DNA from: Heterohyrax brucei
Taxonomy: Eukaryota; Chordata; Mammalia; Hyracoidea; Procaviidae
DNA: 64,000 nt
Direction of reading: 5' to 3'
Assembly: GCA_028571685.1 (NCBI GenBank)
Contig: CM053162.1
Span: 44,736,851-44,800,850, forward strand
This document shows, one piece after another, positions 10,868 through 21,875 of this stretch (within the stretch, counting starts at the first letter, position 1; every line of letters begins with the position of its first letter). Under the pieces are notes generated by a model. That model was given only the letters and a program-made list of their open reading frames with translations, had not been told where the DNA came from and ran no database searches. The position numbers were made by a program, and so were the translations under genes.

Positions 10868-12956
10868 TTTTCATTTTTTATTTCTTCTATGACCCAGTAG
10901 TTTTTTAGTAGTACATTAGTTTTCATGAAATTTATTTATTTATTTATTTTGCCTTATTCTGTTTTTGTTTTCTGGTTTTATACTGTTATGGTCAAAGATG
11001 ATAAATTGTATGATTTTGATCTTTTTAAATTTGTTGAGACTTTTTTGTGTCCTAGCATATACCCTACTCTGAAAAATGACCCATGTGTGCTGGAGAAGAA
11101 TGTGTGTTGTTTTGATGCTGGGCGGAGTGTTCTGTATATGTCCATTAGGTCCAGTTGGCTTATGTTTTATTTCAGCTGTCAGTGTCCTTAGTGATTTTCT
11201 TTTGAGATGTTCTGACCGTAGTTGAAAGTGGTGGTGAAGTCTCCTATGATTATAGTGGAGTTGTCTATTTCTCCTTTCATGTTAGTCAGTATTTGTTTCA
11301 TGCATTTTGCTACACTGCTCTTAAGTGTGTGTTCATAATTGTTACATGTTTTTGGTTAATTGGCCCTTTTATTACTATTATTACTATTGCTATTTACTAT
11401 TACTATTATTACTATTACTATTTATTACAGAAGTGACCTTCTGTATCTCTTGTAATAGATTTTGACTTAAAACATATTTTATCTGTATCGGTATGGCCAT
11501 TGCTTCTCTTTTTTGTTTACTAGTTGCATGAAATATTTTTTTCCACCCTTTTATTTTCAGTTTGTGTATTTATGTCTAAGATTTCTTTCTTGTAGACATC
11601 AAAAAGATAGATCATAATTTTTATTCTTTTAAATCCATTCTGCTACTCTCTGCCTTTTGTGAGGGGCATTTAGGCCGTTCACATTTAAGGTTATTACTGA
11701 AAACGAAGTGTCTACTTCACTCATTTTGCTGCCTGCTTTTTGTATTTTGTATTTTTGATTAGTTTGATTTTTCCCTTTCTATTTGCATTTGGGTGTTTTA
11801 TTATAATAAGTCTTTTTATTATCCTCCTTCTTGACTTCTGAATGTTTCTGCTTGGCTTCTTAGTAGTTACCATATATGTTACATTGCACAATTTGTAATT
11901 ACAACAATGTTTAACATATGAACAGTGGTTAACACTCACCTGTTACATAATCTATTCATGATAGGCTCTTTCCTCCCCAGTTTCAGCTGGTGTGTCCCCA
12001 ACATCAATATACAACCTGTATTTAGGTTGTGTTTTACTTTGTATTTATTTCTTAATGCTCTTGCTTTTCCATTTGGAGTACTTCCTTGTGTAATATTTGC
12101 AGAACTGCTCTGGTAGTGGCAAATTCCCAGAGCTTCTGTTTGTTTAGGAGTGTCTTGATTTCTCCCTTGTTTTTGAATGACATCTTTGCTGGGCAAAGAA
12201 TTATTGGTTGGCAGTTGTTTGGGTTCAGAACTTTATGTATGTTGCTCCATTATCTTCTGTCTTCTAAAGTTTCTCGGGGAGAAATCTGCACTTATGAAAG
12301 ACCCTTTGTATGCTATATTCCTTTTTTCTCTTGCTGCTTTCAGAATTTTCTCCTTGTCTTTCGCTTTCAAGAATTTTATTAAGATGTATTGTGCAGCTGA
12401 TCTTTTTGTATCTCTTCTGATTGAGGTTTGTGTAGTTTCTAGTATTTGTGGGCTTGATGCTCTGTTCCAGTATGGGAAATGCTCTCTTAATTATCTCTCT
12501 GAAAATTGTTTCTGTGTTTTGTTGTTGCCATGGTGCTCTGAAGATTCCAGTAATTCCAGTATTAGATTTCTTAGTTGAACCCCACATGTCCTTTTGGGTT
12601 TGTTTGCTGTCTTCATTCTTTTCTCTTGTTTCTCTTGAGGCTTGATTATTTTATCTTCTGGTTTACTTAGTTTACTTATTCCTGTGTCCAATTTTATTGT
12701 TGATTGTTTCTGTTGCTTTTCAAATTTAAATGCCTTATTCTTCAGTTTGAGTAGTGTTTTTGTTTTCTTCCCCGATCTCCACTCTGTTTTTTGCTTTCTT
12801 TAAATATGTTTAGCACTGTAGTCTGGAAATTATCAATTCTTTGCACTGTTCTGGCCTCTGTAGGAGGGATTTCTTCTTCATGCTTTGCTTTTGATCACTC
12901 CTTATCTTGTGGTTTTGTGTACTTTACTATTTTTTGTTGAACTTAGGCCATTTTGT
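10868..12956 (-). mobile_element. Old L1: ORF2 N-terminus, inter-ORF region and ORF1
   Basis: Read on the minus strand, 12700-12100 resembles an old L1 ORF1 (frame 12587-12264 with SIKPTNTRNYTNLNQKRYKK). An inter-ORF stretch follows, and 11700-10868 corresponds to the endonuclease region of ORF2 at nucleotide level. It is more decayed than the young L1s at 28104 and 41605. The RT portion is missing at this locus. Confidence 0.5.
11369..11427. repeat. Trinucleotide microsatellite (TTA/ACT type)
   Basis: About 59 bp of interrupted (ACT/TTA)n sits inside the old L1 endonuclease region. Interruptions and mixed units suggest an old tract. Confidence 0.8.
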
Positions 12957-13255
12957 TATTTTTTAAAATTGTACTTTAGATGAAGGTTTACATAATAAAC
13001 TAGTTTCTCATTAAACAGTTCATACATGTTCTGTGATGTCAGTTAGCAACCCACAACCTGTCAGCACTCTCCCTTCTTGACCTGGGGTTCCGCATTACCA
13101 GTTTCCCGGCTTTCTCTTGCCTTCCAGTCCTTGTTGCTGGGTTGGTGTGTCCCTTTAGTCTGGTTTTGTTTTATAGGTCTGTCTAATCTTTGGCTGAGGG
13201 GTGAAGCTCAGAAGTGACTTCTTTACTGAGCTCAAAGTGTGTGTCTTTGTTTTGT
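12957..13255 (-). mobile_element. L1 3' UTR fragment
   Basis: This matches the opening 300 bp of the antisense L1 3' UTR seen at 9235 and 56872 (T-rich tail, then the GTACTTTAGATGAAGG module). It is truncated before ORF2. Confidence 0.6.
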
Positions 13256-13285
13256 TTACAATTCTGCATTCTATTTGGGAAATTT

Positions 13286-13500
13286 TCTGATTGGGTGCCC
13301 TGGTGGCACAACAGGCAAGTGTCCAGTTGCTAATTGGAAGGCCAAGGCCCATACCCACTAGCTGCTGCACAGAAGAAATATGTGACAGACTGCTTCTGCA
13401 AAAGAGTCACAATGCTGGGAACCCCATGGGGCAGCTCCCCTGAATGTACAGTTTCAGTATAAGTCAGAATTATCCAGCAGCAGTGGGCTTGGTGTCTTTT
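13286..13500 (+). mobile_element. AfroSINE (diverged)
   Basis: This tRNA-derived SINE has CCCTGGTGGCACA as its A-box side, then GTTGCTAAT and the later CCATGGGGCAG motif. The tail at 13450-13500 follows the RTE-like pattern (AGTCAGAATTATCCAGCAGC). Many substitutions mark it as an older copy. Confidence 0.8.
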
Positions 13501-14232
13501 CTTGAAAACCTCTGGATTCCTGTAGTGTAGTGTTTTTTTTTTTTAACTTTTGATTCAAGACTTCTAGATACTGAGTTCTGAAATTCAACATACATGCATG
13601 GGATGGGGCAGGGGGTTAACTGTTCAAATATGCTGATGTAAGCAGTGGGATTTGACCTTCCTGTGATGACAGGAGGTTCTTTATGTGTTTCTGTCTCTTG
13701 TACTCCTGCACAGACCCTCCCACAGTGCCCCAGTGTGCGCCATTCCTATGTCACCTCAGTCTGAAGTGTTCCCCTCAACTTGCTGCCCTTGCAATTCCTC
13801 CAAGCCCTAGTGCCCACACATCTCAGGCCTCAGCAAGATTCAGCAGCACTCTCATGTAGCACCACAGTCCCCCTTTGCCCCCTGTGAACCTCACAGCCAG
13901 TTCATGCCACTTAAAAAAATAATAAATCAGCCTACAGCTTCCTCAGACTATCTCCTGTTATGTGCTTACAGTTTGGAGTGTTATCCAGCTGTCTCAAAAT
14001 GACTGCAAGGAGTGATTGCTCCTATTATTAGTGGATAGAATCTGTTGGCTTCTGTGTCAACCCTGTTTCTTCTTTCTCCTACTTCTGATGTCACATCGAG
14101 TCTGCAGTACCTCAGCTGCTGTCTGGAGTTCCAAGATTTCAGTCTGTGCTTGTTTGCTTGTTCTTATTCCTTGTCCAGTGTGTTACTTTCTGGGGCATAA
14201 GTGAAAGTGTCTTCTCACTTCACTGCTTGTTC
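13501..14232. other. Unassigned interval
   Basis: No gene, RNA or repeat that I can name is seen here. It includes a T-run at 13530 and moderately GC-rich sequence at 13700-13900. The 62-codon plus-strand frame at 14016 has no recognisable motif. Confidence 0.5.
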
Positions 14233-14362
14233 TCCCTCCCAAAGCTGTAAATCTTTATGGGAACAGACTACGACATGTTTCTCCTGCAGAACGGCTGGTG
14301 GATTTGAACAGCCAATGTTTTGGTTGATAACCAGGCTCTTGAACCACAGCATTAACAGGTTT
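14233..14362 (-). mobile_element. AfroSINE fragment
   Basis: On the minus strand it reads as the middle and 5' part of an AfroSINE (CTGTTCAAATCCACCAGCC gives the B-box side). The 3' tail is missing. Confidence 0.65.
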
Positions 14363-15120
14363 CTTTTGATGTACGATAATAATAAATGCTTGGATTACAT
14401 TTAAGAATTTTGCTAACCTTTAAAAAGTAGTTGGAGGGTATATGTATTGACTTAAAAGTTGTGAGCAGGGAAAAATTTGCTGAAAGAGTACAATACTGAT
14501 GCTTCTAAACTGTTTTAGAAAAAATTCATACTCGTTACCTATTCTGAGTCAGTTAAAGGGGTTACGTTTTGCTGTACCATAGTCACAGCTTAATTAGGTA
14601 TCTGGGCTACTTTATATGGGTGAGTTCTAGCTGAAAAGATTACATCATGCTGTTTTGGCTTAATAACTGAAGGGGCAAAAATAATCTTAAAAGAGCATAA
14701 AATTGACTTGAGTTTTCCTTATCCTCAAAAGGGTGATTTTTGTTTTAAAAAGATTTAGAATGCAAAGTTAGATTTCAAAGTAAAAAATTCAAAATTTTGC
14801 AGAAGAAATTTATCTTTTTCAGAGAAATATTTCCGAGCATAGGCTATCCTGTTACAACTTTATAGTACTGATGAAATGAGTTTTGACAGGGCTTTCCAGA
14901 TTTTACTCTGGAAGGTGCTGGTGAATCTGATACCCCTTAGGTTTAATCAAAATTGTGACAAGTTAATAGTTGTTACGTGTCCTAATTCTGCAGTTTCCCG
15001 TTTAAAAAACAACAATAGCAGCAGCAGCAACAACAAAAACTCTTGCAATCAGGGTACAGACATTTACTTAAGGTTTACACAAAAATAAATTTAGTATAGT
15101 ATTTTTTTTATAGTTCATCC
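14363..15120. other. Unassigned AT-rich interval
   Basis: This is AT-rich DNA with no recognisable coding or repeat content, apart from a short CAG/CAA-rich stretch at 15010-15040. It lies immediately downstream (on the minus strand) of the possible polyadenylation signal at 15140. Confidence 0.5.
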
Positions 15121-15139
15121 AGAGGACGCAGGATTAGTG

Positions 15140-15145
15140 TTTATT
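15140..15145 (-). terminator. Possible polyadenylation signal AATAAA
   Basis: AATAAA on the minus strand lies about 155 bp past the stop of the candidate exon, with no other AATAAA in between. The nearby duplicated copy of this UTR (15666-15826) ends just before this hexamer and lacks it. Confidence 0.3.
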
Positions 15146-15309
15146 AATGTTTTTCTATGTTTTGATGTTAACATCACTGATTCATTCTATGCACGGGAGT
15201 ATTCTAGATGTAAAATTTTCTTAGAATATTTTTAAGAGCAAGTTGATTTTTCATTAAAAATACATTATTTGTATCTGGAATTAGAATTAAATTAAATCTT
15301 TCAGAAAGC
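15144..15309. repeat. Local direct duplication, unit 1
   Basis: This 166-bp unit is repeated at 15666-15826 with only two substitutions and one 5-bp deletion noticed. It covers the putative stop codon and 3' UTR of the candidate exon. It matches no SINE or LINE family known to me. Confidence 0.85.
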
Positions 15310-15446
15310 TTCAAAAAGTTCATCTCTTATATCTTCAGACATGATGTCTTCTGATGATGAATTAATAGGTTTTGAAACAAATCGTGCCCTCATGGTACAG
15401 ATAACTTCCAGATAAACATGATTGAAAACATGTTTACTTTCATTCT
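15301..15446 (-). CDS. Candidate terminal coding exon of an unidentified host gene
   Basis: On the minus strand a pyrimidine-rich run and an acceptor-like TTTTCAAG end at 15447. They precede an open stretch that starts with two nucleotides of a split codon, reads NESKHVFNHVYLEVICTMR and ends SEDIRDELFEAF with a TGA at 15303-15301. About 155 bp further on is an AATAAA (15145-15140 on the minus strand). The acidic, low-repeat residue composition is unlike the surrounding transposon frames. I do not recognise the protein. It could also be a processed-pseudogene end or chance; a run of about 48 codons is not conclusive. Confidence 0.35.
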
Positions 15447-15665
15447 CTTGAAAATACGTTAAAGTGATAGTCAAGGGATTAAAAAAAAGGGGACATAAGT
15501 TATATAAAGACAAAGAATGTAAAAGGAGATGTCAACAAAATTATGAAAGTTGGGAAGTGTTAACTAACTTAGCAGAGTGGGGAAACCTGAAACCTCAGTC
15601 TTTGCTGCTGCCTGCCACCTGCCACACCTGGCTCACTGGGATAGCAGCTGTGCAGATGCAGATTG

Positions 15666-15826
15666 TTAATGTTTTTCTATGTTTTGATGTTAACATCACT
15701 GATTCATTCTATGCACGGGAGTATTCTAGATGTAAAATTTTCTTAGAATATTTTTAAGAGCAAGTTGATTTTTCATTAAAAATACATTGTTTGTATCTGG
15801 AATTGGAATTAAATCTTTCAGAAAGC
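15666..15826. repeat. Local direct duplication, unit 2
   Basis: This is the second copy, 522 bp downstream of the first and in the same orientation. The DNA between them (15310-15665) is not duplicated. The near-identity suggests a recent event. Confidence 0.85.
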
Positions 15827-16064
15827 AAGTGAGGCAAGTGGTCAGCATGATTTTGGTAGGAAACCTGAACTCTGTCCTAGGGTGATCTGATTGCAGTTAC
15901 ACATATGTTGATTCTTGAGCTAGGGAATAACTGAACATTTACAGTTGAAATATGCTTTGTAAGCATATATTATGAATTGTGTTTGATTACAGAAGCAGGA
16001 TGATTGTATCTAAGAACTTCAGTAGCTGTGTTAATTCAACAAGTATACCTCTGAAAGCACAGCA

Positions 16065-16330
16065 TCTGGAGCCACACAGTCCAGTATGTAGCTACTAGCC
16101 ACACACGAGCACTTGAAATGTGATTAGTCTGAGTTGAAATGCAGGGCAAGCATTCATCATTGGTTTCAAAGACCTTGTATTAAAATGTAAAATATCTCAT
16201 CAGTAATATTTTGGATATATTGTTAAAGAAAATACTAAAAATGACTTTATCTTTTTTTCATTGTAGACACTGGATAATTTTAAATTACATATGTGACTCA
16301 CATTATATTTGTTTTATTCAGCTCAGAATA
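16065..16330 (+). mobile_element. Non-autonomous hAT-type DNA transposon remnant (MER family)
   Basis: The sequence has the familiar shape of an old mammalian hAT MITE: GTAGCTACTAGCCACAC near the left side, CACTTGAAATGTGATTAGTC, an AT-rich centre, and AAATTACATATGTGACTC near the right. The exact MER subfamily is uncertain. Confidence 0.6.
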
Positions 16331-16587
16331 GAGGTATTCATCCCTGTTAGTTCCCTGTTGTGTCCTTTACATTGACTGTTTAAAAAGAAGATACTCTAAA
16401 TATGGATCTCCTCCACACTCTGTTGCAAATCTCTTTGCACATTACCTTAAAGTACTGCAATGTATACCTTTAGCAAGCTATGAAATTAATGGCATTGTGA
16501 GTTGTGGGGTATTTATTGAATAAAAACTGCATAAAGAAATGCATCAATTATAAACAGGCCTTTTGCAAAAATTTTCAAAAGTTTTGT

Positions 16588-16695
16588 ATACTGTCCATCG
16601 TAACGATTATGAGGATGGCAAAGGACCTTTGTTCTGTTGTATGTAGGGTTGCTCTGAGCTGGAACTGACTCAACAGCACCTAATAACAGCATGCA
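16588..16695 (+). mobile_element. RTE 3' terminus, severely 5'-truncated
   Basis: About 105 bp matches the last part of the RTE (GATTATGAGGATGGC, then GGGTTGCTCTGAGC and CTGACTCAACAGCACCTAAT). It ends in the RTE-type AACA-rich tail. It could equally be called a tail-only SINE-like insertion. Confidence 0.6.
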
Positions 16696-16861
16696 ACCAT
16701 CTTGCCCTTTCAGCACAACTCCTCTAGTTACATCTGACTCTCCTTCTAACCCTGATGATTGAATGCTGCAAGAGAAAACCACACAATTGGAAACACCATG
16801 GAGTCATGGTTACCAGCCTGAGCTTGGGTTCTCAAGCTGTCTAACATTTTTTTTGTGTGTT

Positions 16862-16915
16862 CCTAATCGCCATGAGTTGGATCCGACTTGACGGCACTTG
16901 GCTTGGCTTGGCAAT
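16862..16915 (+). mobile_element. AfroSINE 3' tail fragment
   Basis: Only the tail module is present (CGCCATGAGTTGGATCCGAC, then TTGACGGCACTTGGC). The 5' tRNA part is absent. Confidence 0.5.
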
Positions 16916-16929
16916 CATCTCTTCAGCCG

Positions 16930-17585
16930 GTTTTCATAGAGGCTATTTGAAATTTCTTTTACTTTTCTTCTAATTTCCTATCCTTGTTTTCAGCAGGAGA
17001 CTTTTCTTCCTTCCTTCACTGAGAAGGCCTCAAAGAGAAATACCCTTGACTTCCAACTGTCATACCTGTAGTCTTACTTGCATTCACAGTCATTTTTTTC
17101 CTCCTGTCCAGTGCAGTGCACAGTGACTTCTCTTTTCCTGTCCAGTCTACTGTGTTTGTGTTCTGAATGTTACCATCTTCTATTTCCTTAGAGTCCTCTC
17201 TTTTGGCATTTTTAGTTTCTTTCTCCCTCCCATTAGCTTCTTCCCAACAGTACTTAAATGTGCTGTAACCTCTGTTGTCTTTAAAAATACTTCCAACTTT
17301 GTCCTCCTAAAACTACCACTTGATCTGCCTGTTTTTTCTTCAGAGTTGAACTTCTTTAAAAAGTTGTCTTCTCATCTATTTACCTTTTAATTCACTGTAA
17401 TATAGTTTCTACCACTGACAATTTTTTTTTCCCAATGTCACTAGTAACTTACATGCATGTGATCCAGGAGATATAGTTTTCATATTTAATCTCTCTATGG
17501 CATTTGATATTGGTTCTTTTCTATGAAGTACCTGTGTCCCCTTGGTTTTTATGATACTCCACTTTTCTGGTTTTTATTCTTTGCC
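16930..17585 (+). mobile_element. L2 LINE, reverse transcriptase portion (segment 1)
   Basis: Decayed plus-strand L2 sequence. The order at nucleotide level follows the L2 RT (the TETALTKVTNDLL-like block near 17400-17450, then a block corresponding to AAFDTVDHS near 17490-17530). It is cut by an L1 3' end at 17586 and resumes at about 18470. The assignment rests on remembered L2 structure. Confidence 0.45.
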
Positions 17586-18469
17586 ACTTAATTTTTTTAG
17601 TATTGTGATTTTGATGAAAGCTTATACAGCAAATTAAGCTCCCATTTAACAGTTTCTATAAGTATTGTTCAAGGAGCTCCTTGGCAAAGTGGTTAAGTGC
17701 TTAGCTGCTTACCAAAAGGTCAGTGGTTCAAACCCACCAGTGTGGGAGAAAGATGTGGCAGACTGTTTCCATAGAGGTTATAGCCTCTGAAATCCTATGG
17801 GACAGTTCTACCCTGTCCTGTTGATGGCAGTGGGTTTAGTTTGGGGTTAGGTATACATATTGTTCAGTGACCTTGGTTGCATTTTTCACAAAGTGTCGTT
17901 GTTCTCTTTATTTCCCTTCTGATTGTTCTGTTTCCATTAATCTAGCTTTCCTACCCTACCCCCTTGATGGTCTCGTGTAGAAGAATATTTAAAGAAGCAC
18001 AATACTCAAGGGTGATATTGTTTCTTTTGTATTCCAGTCTATTATTTAACTGAAAAGTGACCTCCAGGAGTGGGGCCAATTGCAAGTTTAAAGGATATTT
18101 AGGGACAGTAGTCGTGGTATCCTCTAGTGTGTCCATGTTAACAAACTTAGACTTTGTTTAGGAAATTGAGGTTTGTTCTGCATTTTTCTCCCAGTTGGTC
18201 CAGGACCATCTCTTGTGTCCATGATCAGAATGCTTGTTGATAGCAGCTGGGCGCCGTTTACTTCTGGTCTCAGGATATATGAGGCTGTGGTTTGTGTGAG
18301 CTATTAGTCCTATAGCTTGGTTTCTTGTTTGAGTCTTTGGTTTCCTTTTTTCTCTTTTGCTATAGACAACTATTGACCAGTAGTTGTATCTTAAGTGGTC
18401 ACTTGAGAGCTTTTAAAAGCCCCTATGTTACCAAACTAGCATGTAGGACAGTGTCTTCATGAATTGTGT
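17586..18469 (-). mobile_element. L1 3' UTR, older subtype, inserted in L2
   Basis: The antisense L1 3' UTR starts with a T-rich run at 17588 and has the GTGATTTTGATGAAAGC module. It matches the older-type 3' UTR at 41385-41587 plus 43657-44215. An AfroSINE has inserted into it. Confidence 0.6.
17672..17857 (+). mobile_element. AfroSINE with target-site duplication
   Basis: A complete but diverged AfroSINE lies between two copies of TATTGTTCA (17663-17671 and 17858-17866). The A-box side (GGCAAAGTGGTTAAGTGC) and B-box side (GTGGTTCAAACCC) are readable, and the tail ends GGCAGTGGGTTTAG. Confidence 0.85.
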
Positions 18470-19010
18470 CATGCTTGTGGTCAAGGTGTCCTCTCAGTAT
18501 GCTGCCACTTCTTAGTCTCATTTGTTGCTCCTCCTTTTCTCCTTGTCTGTTCAATATTAATGTCCTGTATGACTCCCACCCTGGGCTGTCTTGTCACTTT
18601 ATACATTCTCTTTGGGTAATTTGTTCATTCTCATGTTTTTGTTTACGCTAAATCTGAATCTTGAGTCCTAGTCTCTAGACCCAGTTTCTGTATGCTTGTT
18701 GGATATACCACAGTACCTTTGCTACTAGATTTGTTCTCTTACTCTATTCTTTATCTCAGGTAATAACAGCTGTAGCAACCCAAGAGCAAAATAAGGAAAC
18801 CAGAGAGTCATCTACAAGCTACTCCCCTTGGCCCTTTTTCAACTGCTGTTATCAGTTACCAAGTTCATTTAATCACATAATGAGTTCTTAATTCTGCTTT
18901 CTACATCCCAAATACAAATATAAAATATCACTATACTCTGTCACCTTGTTCATTACAGTAATCTTTCATCTGGTTGTTCTTTTTCCAGTCTTACTGCTGT
19001 GCATAGAATC
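18470..19010 (+). mobile_element. L2 LINE, segment 2
   Basis: Decayed L2 ORF2 continues on the plus strand after the L1 insertion, in the correct order relative to segment 1. There are no open frames of note. Confidence 0.4.
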
Positions 19011-19014
19011 TGTA

Positions 19015-19535
19015 ATGACTGTTCTCCAAAGATGACCCCTAATGAACCACATCTCCCAGAATTCACACCCTTGTGTAGTCTCCTGCCATAGTAGTCTGAA
19101 CCAGCCCTATCACTCACTCAGAGTAATGCAGATGTGGCAGAAGAGACAGTGTCAGTTCTAGGAGTCAGCCTTGAGAATGCCTAATGCCTTCAACTTGTAC
19201 ACTTTTAGGCACCCTGCTGGAGGACCACATGGAGAAAGTGCCTGAGATTACATGGAGAGAAAGGACCAGACATCCAGCATCCCTGCTGAACCCAGACTTT
19301 CAGATGTCCCCTCCAAGATGCCACACCTGTGAGTGAGTCACCTTAGATACTCTATGTCTTTCAAACTCCCAGTTGACTTTAGCCCCTCAGATAACTGTCT
19401 GAGCCCTATCAATCCACAGAATATAAGAGAGAAGAAAATGGATGTTGATTTTAAGCCACAGAACTTTGTGATGATTTATTTCTCAATAGACAAAACCAAA
19501 GCAAAATCTCTCTGTTCTGCTTAGTACCCTTGCCT
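19015..19535 (+). mobile_element. MLT1-like (MaLR) solo LTR
   Basis: The LTR has the typical MLT1 order. A central motif like GCAGATGTGGCAGAAG is followed by ACCACATGGAGAAAGTG-type and GCCACACCTGTGAGTGAGTC-type motifs. The end is a TTTTAAGCCACAGAAC block with T-rich sequence. Endogenous retrovirus-like element; no internal coding region is present. Confidence 0.55.
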
Positions 19536-19539
19536 CATC

Positions 19540-19740
19540 TGTGGCAACTTACCATTGATATATAGCTCCATCTTGACTGAATTGCTTGAAGTTCCTTGAT
19601 TACTCTGTGGTTTTTCTTTTAGGCATTTGCACACAGTCCTCCTGCTTTTCAGATCATTTTATTTTTCTAGTTTTCACCTACCAAATTCCTACTCAACCTT
19701 AAGGTTACTGCCTCAACGTCTTTAAGACCCTGAATGAGTA
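19540..19740 (+). mobile_element. L2 LINE, segment 3
   Basis: L2 sequence resumes after the MLT1-like LTR, including a GGCATTTGCACACAG block characteristic of the 3' half of L2. A further scrap of L2 tail may lie at 19990-20090. Confidence 0.45.
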
Positions 19741-19784
19741 ACTTAACAGCCTTGCTTATGTTCTTTCCTAGCAGTGAATACTTG

Positions 19785-19985
19785 TACTGACAGATAGGGT
19801 TGAGATTATCGAGTCCAGCAGTGTGATTCTTTGCAAGTTACTTATTCCCCTTAGCCTCAGTTTTTATTTTTCATCTGTAATGTGAAGACAGTAATAACAA
19901 TTACCTGATAAGGTTGTTGGGAGTATGTAAGAGTGCTTATAGCATGTAGCACATGGTGCTTGAAGATGTCAGCTGTTATTAATAC
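19785..19985 (+). mobile_element. MIR SINE
   Basis: The core MIR order is readable: GCAAGTTACTTATTCCCC, GCCTCAGTTTTTATTTTTCA, then ATAAGGTTGTTGGGAG and a GCTGTTATTA end. Confidence 0.7.
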
Positions 19986-20689
19986 ATTGTTGTGTGTGCC
20001 TTTTCATCATTTTATCACTAGAGTCTAGCTAATTGCCTGCACATAATACTCACTATAGAATGACTGAATGAATTCAGATCACTTGGATTTACACTCTTGA
20101 CTCAAATAAAAGTCTGATTTCAAGCCTGTTTTGCTATAAGGTGATACCTTCCACATATAGAAAGTTACCTTTCATATTTGGGATACAGTTATGATTAGCT
20201 TGGTTTAAATGAGGAAACATGAGGTCATCTTAAGCACAAGGTGGGATGAGAAGAGTCAGGACAAAATTGATAGGTAGGTGTGGGAGAGTATCATGAGCCT
20301 TGATAAAATACTGAGCAGAGATGGGGTCAGGAACACCTGGAATCACCCCACCACTAGGAGGCAGTCCCTAGCTGTCTCAGGGCTAGATCCTAAAAGTGTG
20401 AGCGGGATTTTGCAAGTCATTAGTAACTATACTGGTTGAGCATGGAACGTGGTAACTATTTTTGCAAATTAGTAATAAATGCAAGGCGAAACTAAGTAGT
20501 TTATAGATGTTTTGTGTTTGGCTTCATTGATAAATAGTGCTGTATAATTTTTCACTCACACTTTAGGATTGAAAAGGAGTGCTATTAATGATGATTATGT
20601 GTGGATATTGGATGTAAACTGAGACTGCCTGAGGTAAACTGGAACACAGGTTATCTTGTTCATAGAGCTGTTCATTTATTCATACATGG

Positions 20690-20850
20690 CAGCTGTAGTT
20701 AGCATTTAATCTTAGAAATGTTTAGGAATACGGCATGTTAATTTCTGTAAAGAAATACTGAAACGATCTGGAGGTGGGTTTATAAGGCTGAGAAATTTAA
20801 TGTAAATAGATTACAAATGAACATAAATAATAGAGGATAATTTAAGAAGA
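20690..20850. repeat. Diverged local direct repeat, unit 1
   Basis: It shares AGCTGTAGTTAGCATTTAAT, TTAATTTCTGTAAAGAA and AAATGAACATAAATA with 21683-21845, in the same order and spacing. Identity is clearly lower than in the 15144 pair. Confidence 0.6.
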
Positions 20851-21682
20851 ATGTGGAGATCTCTGCTGTTGTTACTTCCATTATTGCGTACAACTAAATC
20901 TATGCTCTAAGCTGCACTGCCCTTTAGGTAGTTTGTTTGTTACGTTGAATCGCAGTAGTCCGTATGGTGATGCAGCTTTCTGTGATGATTGATAGTGAAT
21001 TGAAGCTCATGTCTTCTTAGTGTTATTTTCTGAAAGTTTATAATAAGTTTTATGAGCCAATTGATTTACTTATATGTGATTAGATCCATTTTCTCTAAAT
21101 AGGTATGTTAATCTTTTTAGAAAAACTTCCTTCATATAAGCCACTGATATGGAGAACTGTAATCTTGGATATCATTTCAAAAGTTTAGGGATTTCTACCA
21201 ATATATTTTAGTGAATTGTCATGAGTTGGTGGTTGATACCTTCCTTAACTCTTAAAAAAATAACTTGTTTATATTTTTAGCTTCTGCCGCCCACCTGACA
21301 GGAGTAAAGCTTTCCATAGGTTTATTTGTAGGTAAAATAATACTCATCTTTAGCTGCTTAGCCAGCTTTTCTTCTGTTCCTCTGACCTGTTAGCACTACG
21401 CAAAGCTCTGTCTTCTACCCTGTAACCTTCTCTGTACTCATTTTCCTAGTGAGTTCATTCATTCTGGTAATAAGAGATTAAATTATTACTGTATGTTCAC
21501 TTTTAAAGCTATCGTTCAGGGTAATCACCTCAAATCCATCAAATCTAAAACTTAAGTCATCTTCTTGTGACCTGAGGTCTTTTATATTTGTTTTTCTTCT
21601 CTTAAGTCCATCTGCCTTCTACTGCTGTCATTATTACTTTTTAGCTAATTCATCTTTGCTACATTCTCTGAGAGTCGGTAAT

Positions 21683-21845
21683 AGCCTGTAGTTAGCATTC
21701 AATCTTGGGAATTTTTAGTTATGATAGCATATTGATTAATTTCTGTAAAGAATTAAATCCTAAAACAATCTAGAGGTTGTTCATAACGTTGAAAAATTTA
21801 AATAACTTGAAATTCAAATGAACACAAATAGGAAGGTTAATTTGT
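21683..21845. repeat. Diverged local direct repeat, unit 2
   Basis: This is the partner of 20690-20850, about 990 bp away in the same orientation. It may be a local duplication or two copies of an unnamed repeat. Confidence 0.6.
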
Positions 21846-21875
21846 CCATTAAACTGAATTCAGGCTCTAGGCATT

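Larger units (their letters stand above)
20095..21875. other. Unassigned interval with an internal duplication
   Basis: No gene or named repeat is recognised in this 1.8 kb. Two segments, 20690-20850 and 21683-21845, are diverged direct copies of each other. Confidence 0.5.

Noticed and set aside
9160..10920. Long target duplication around the L1 end at 9235-10534
   Set aside because: The similar 50-bp stretches at 9165 and 10875 are both L1 ORF2 sequence and too long and diverged for a target duplication.
17586..18469. tRNA gene at the AfroSINE head (17672 onward)
   Set aside because: The A- and B-box resemblance is that of a tRNA-derived SINE; no cloverleaf or terminator is kept.
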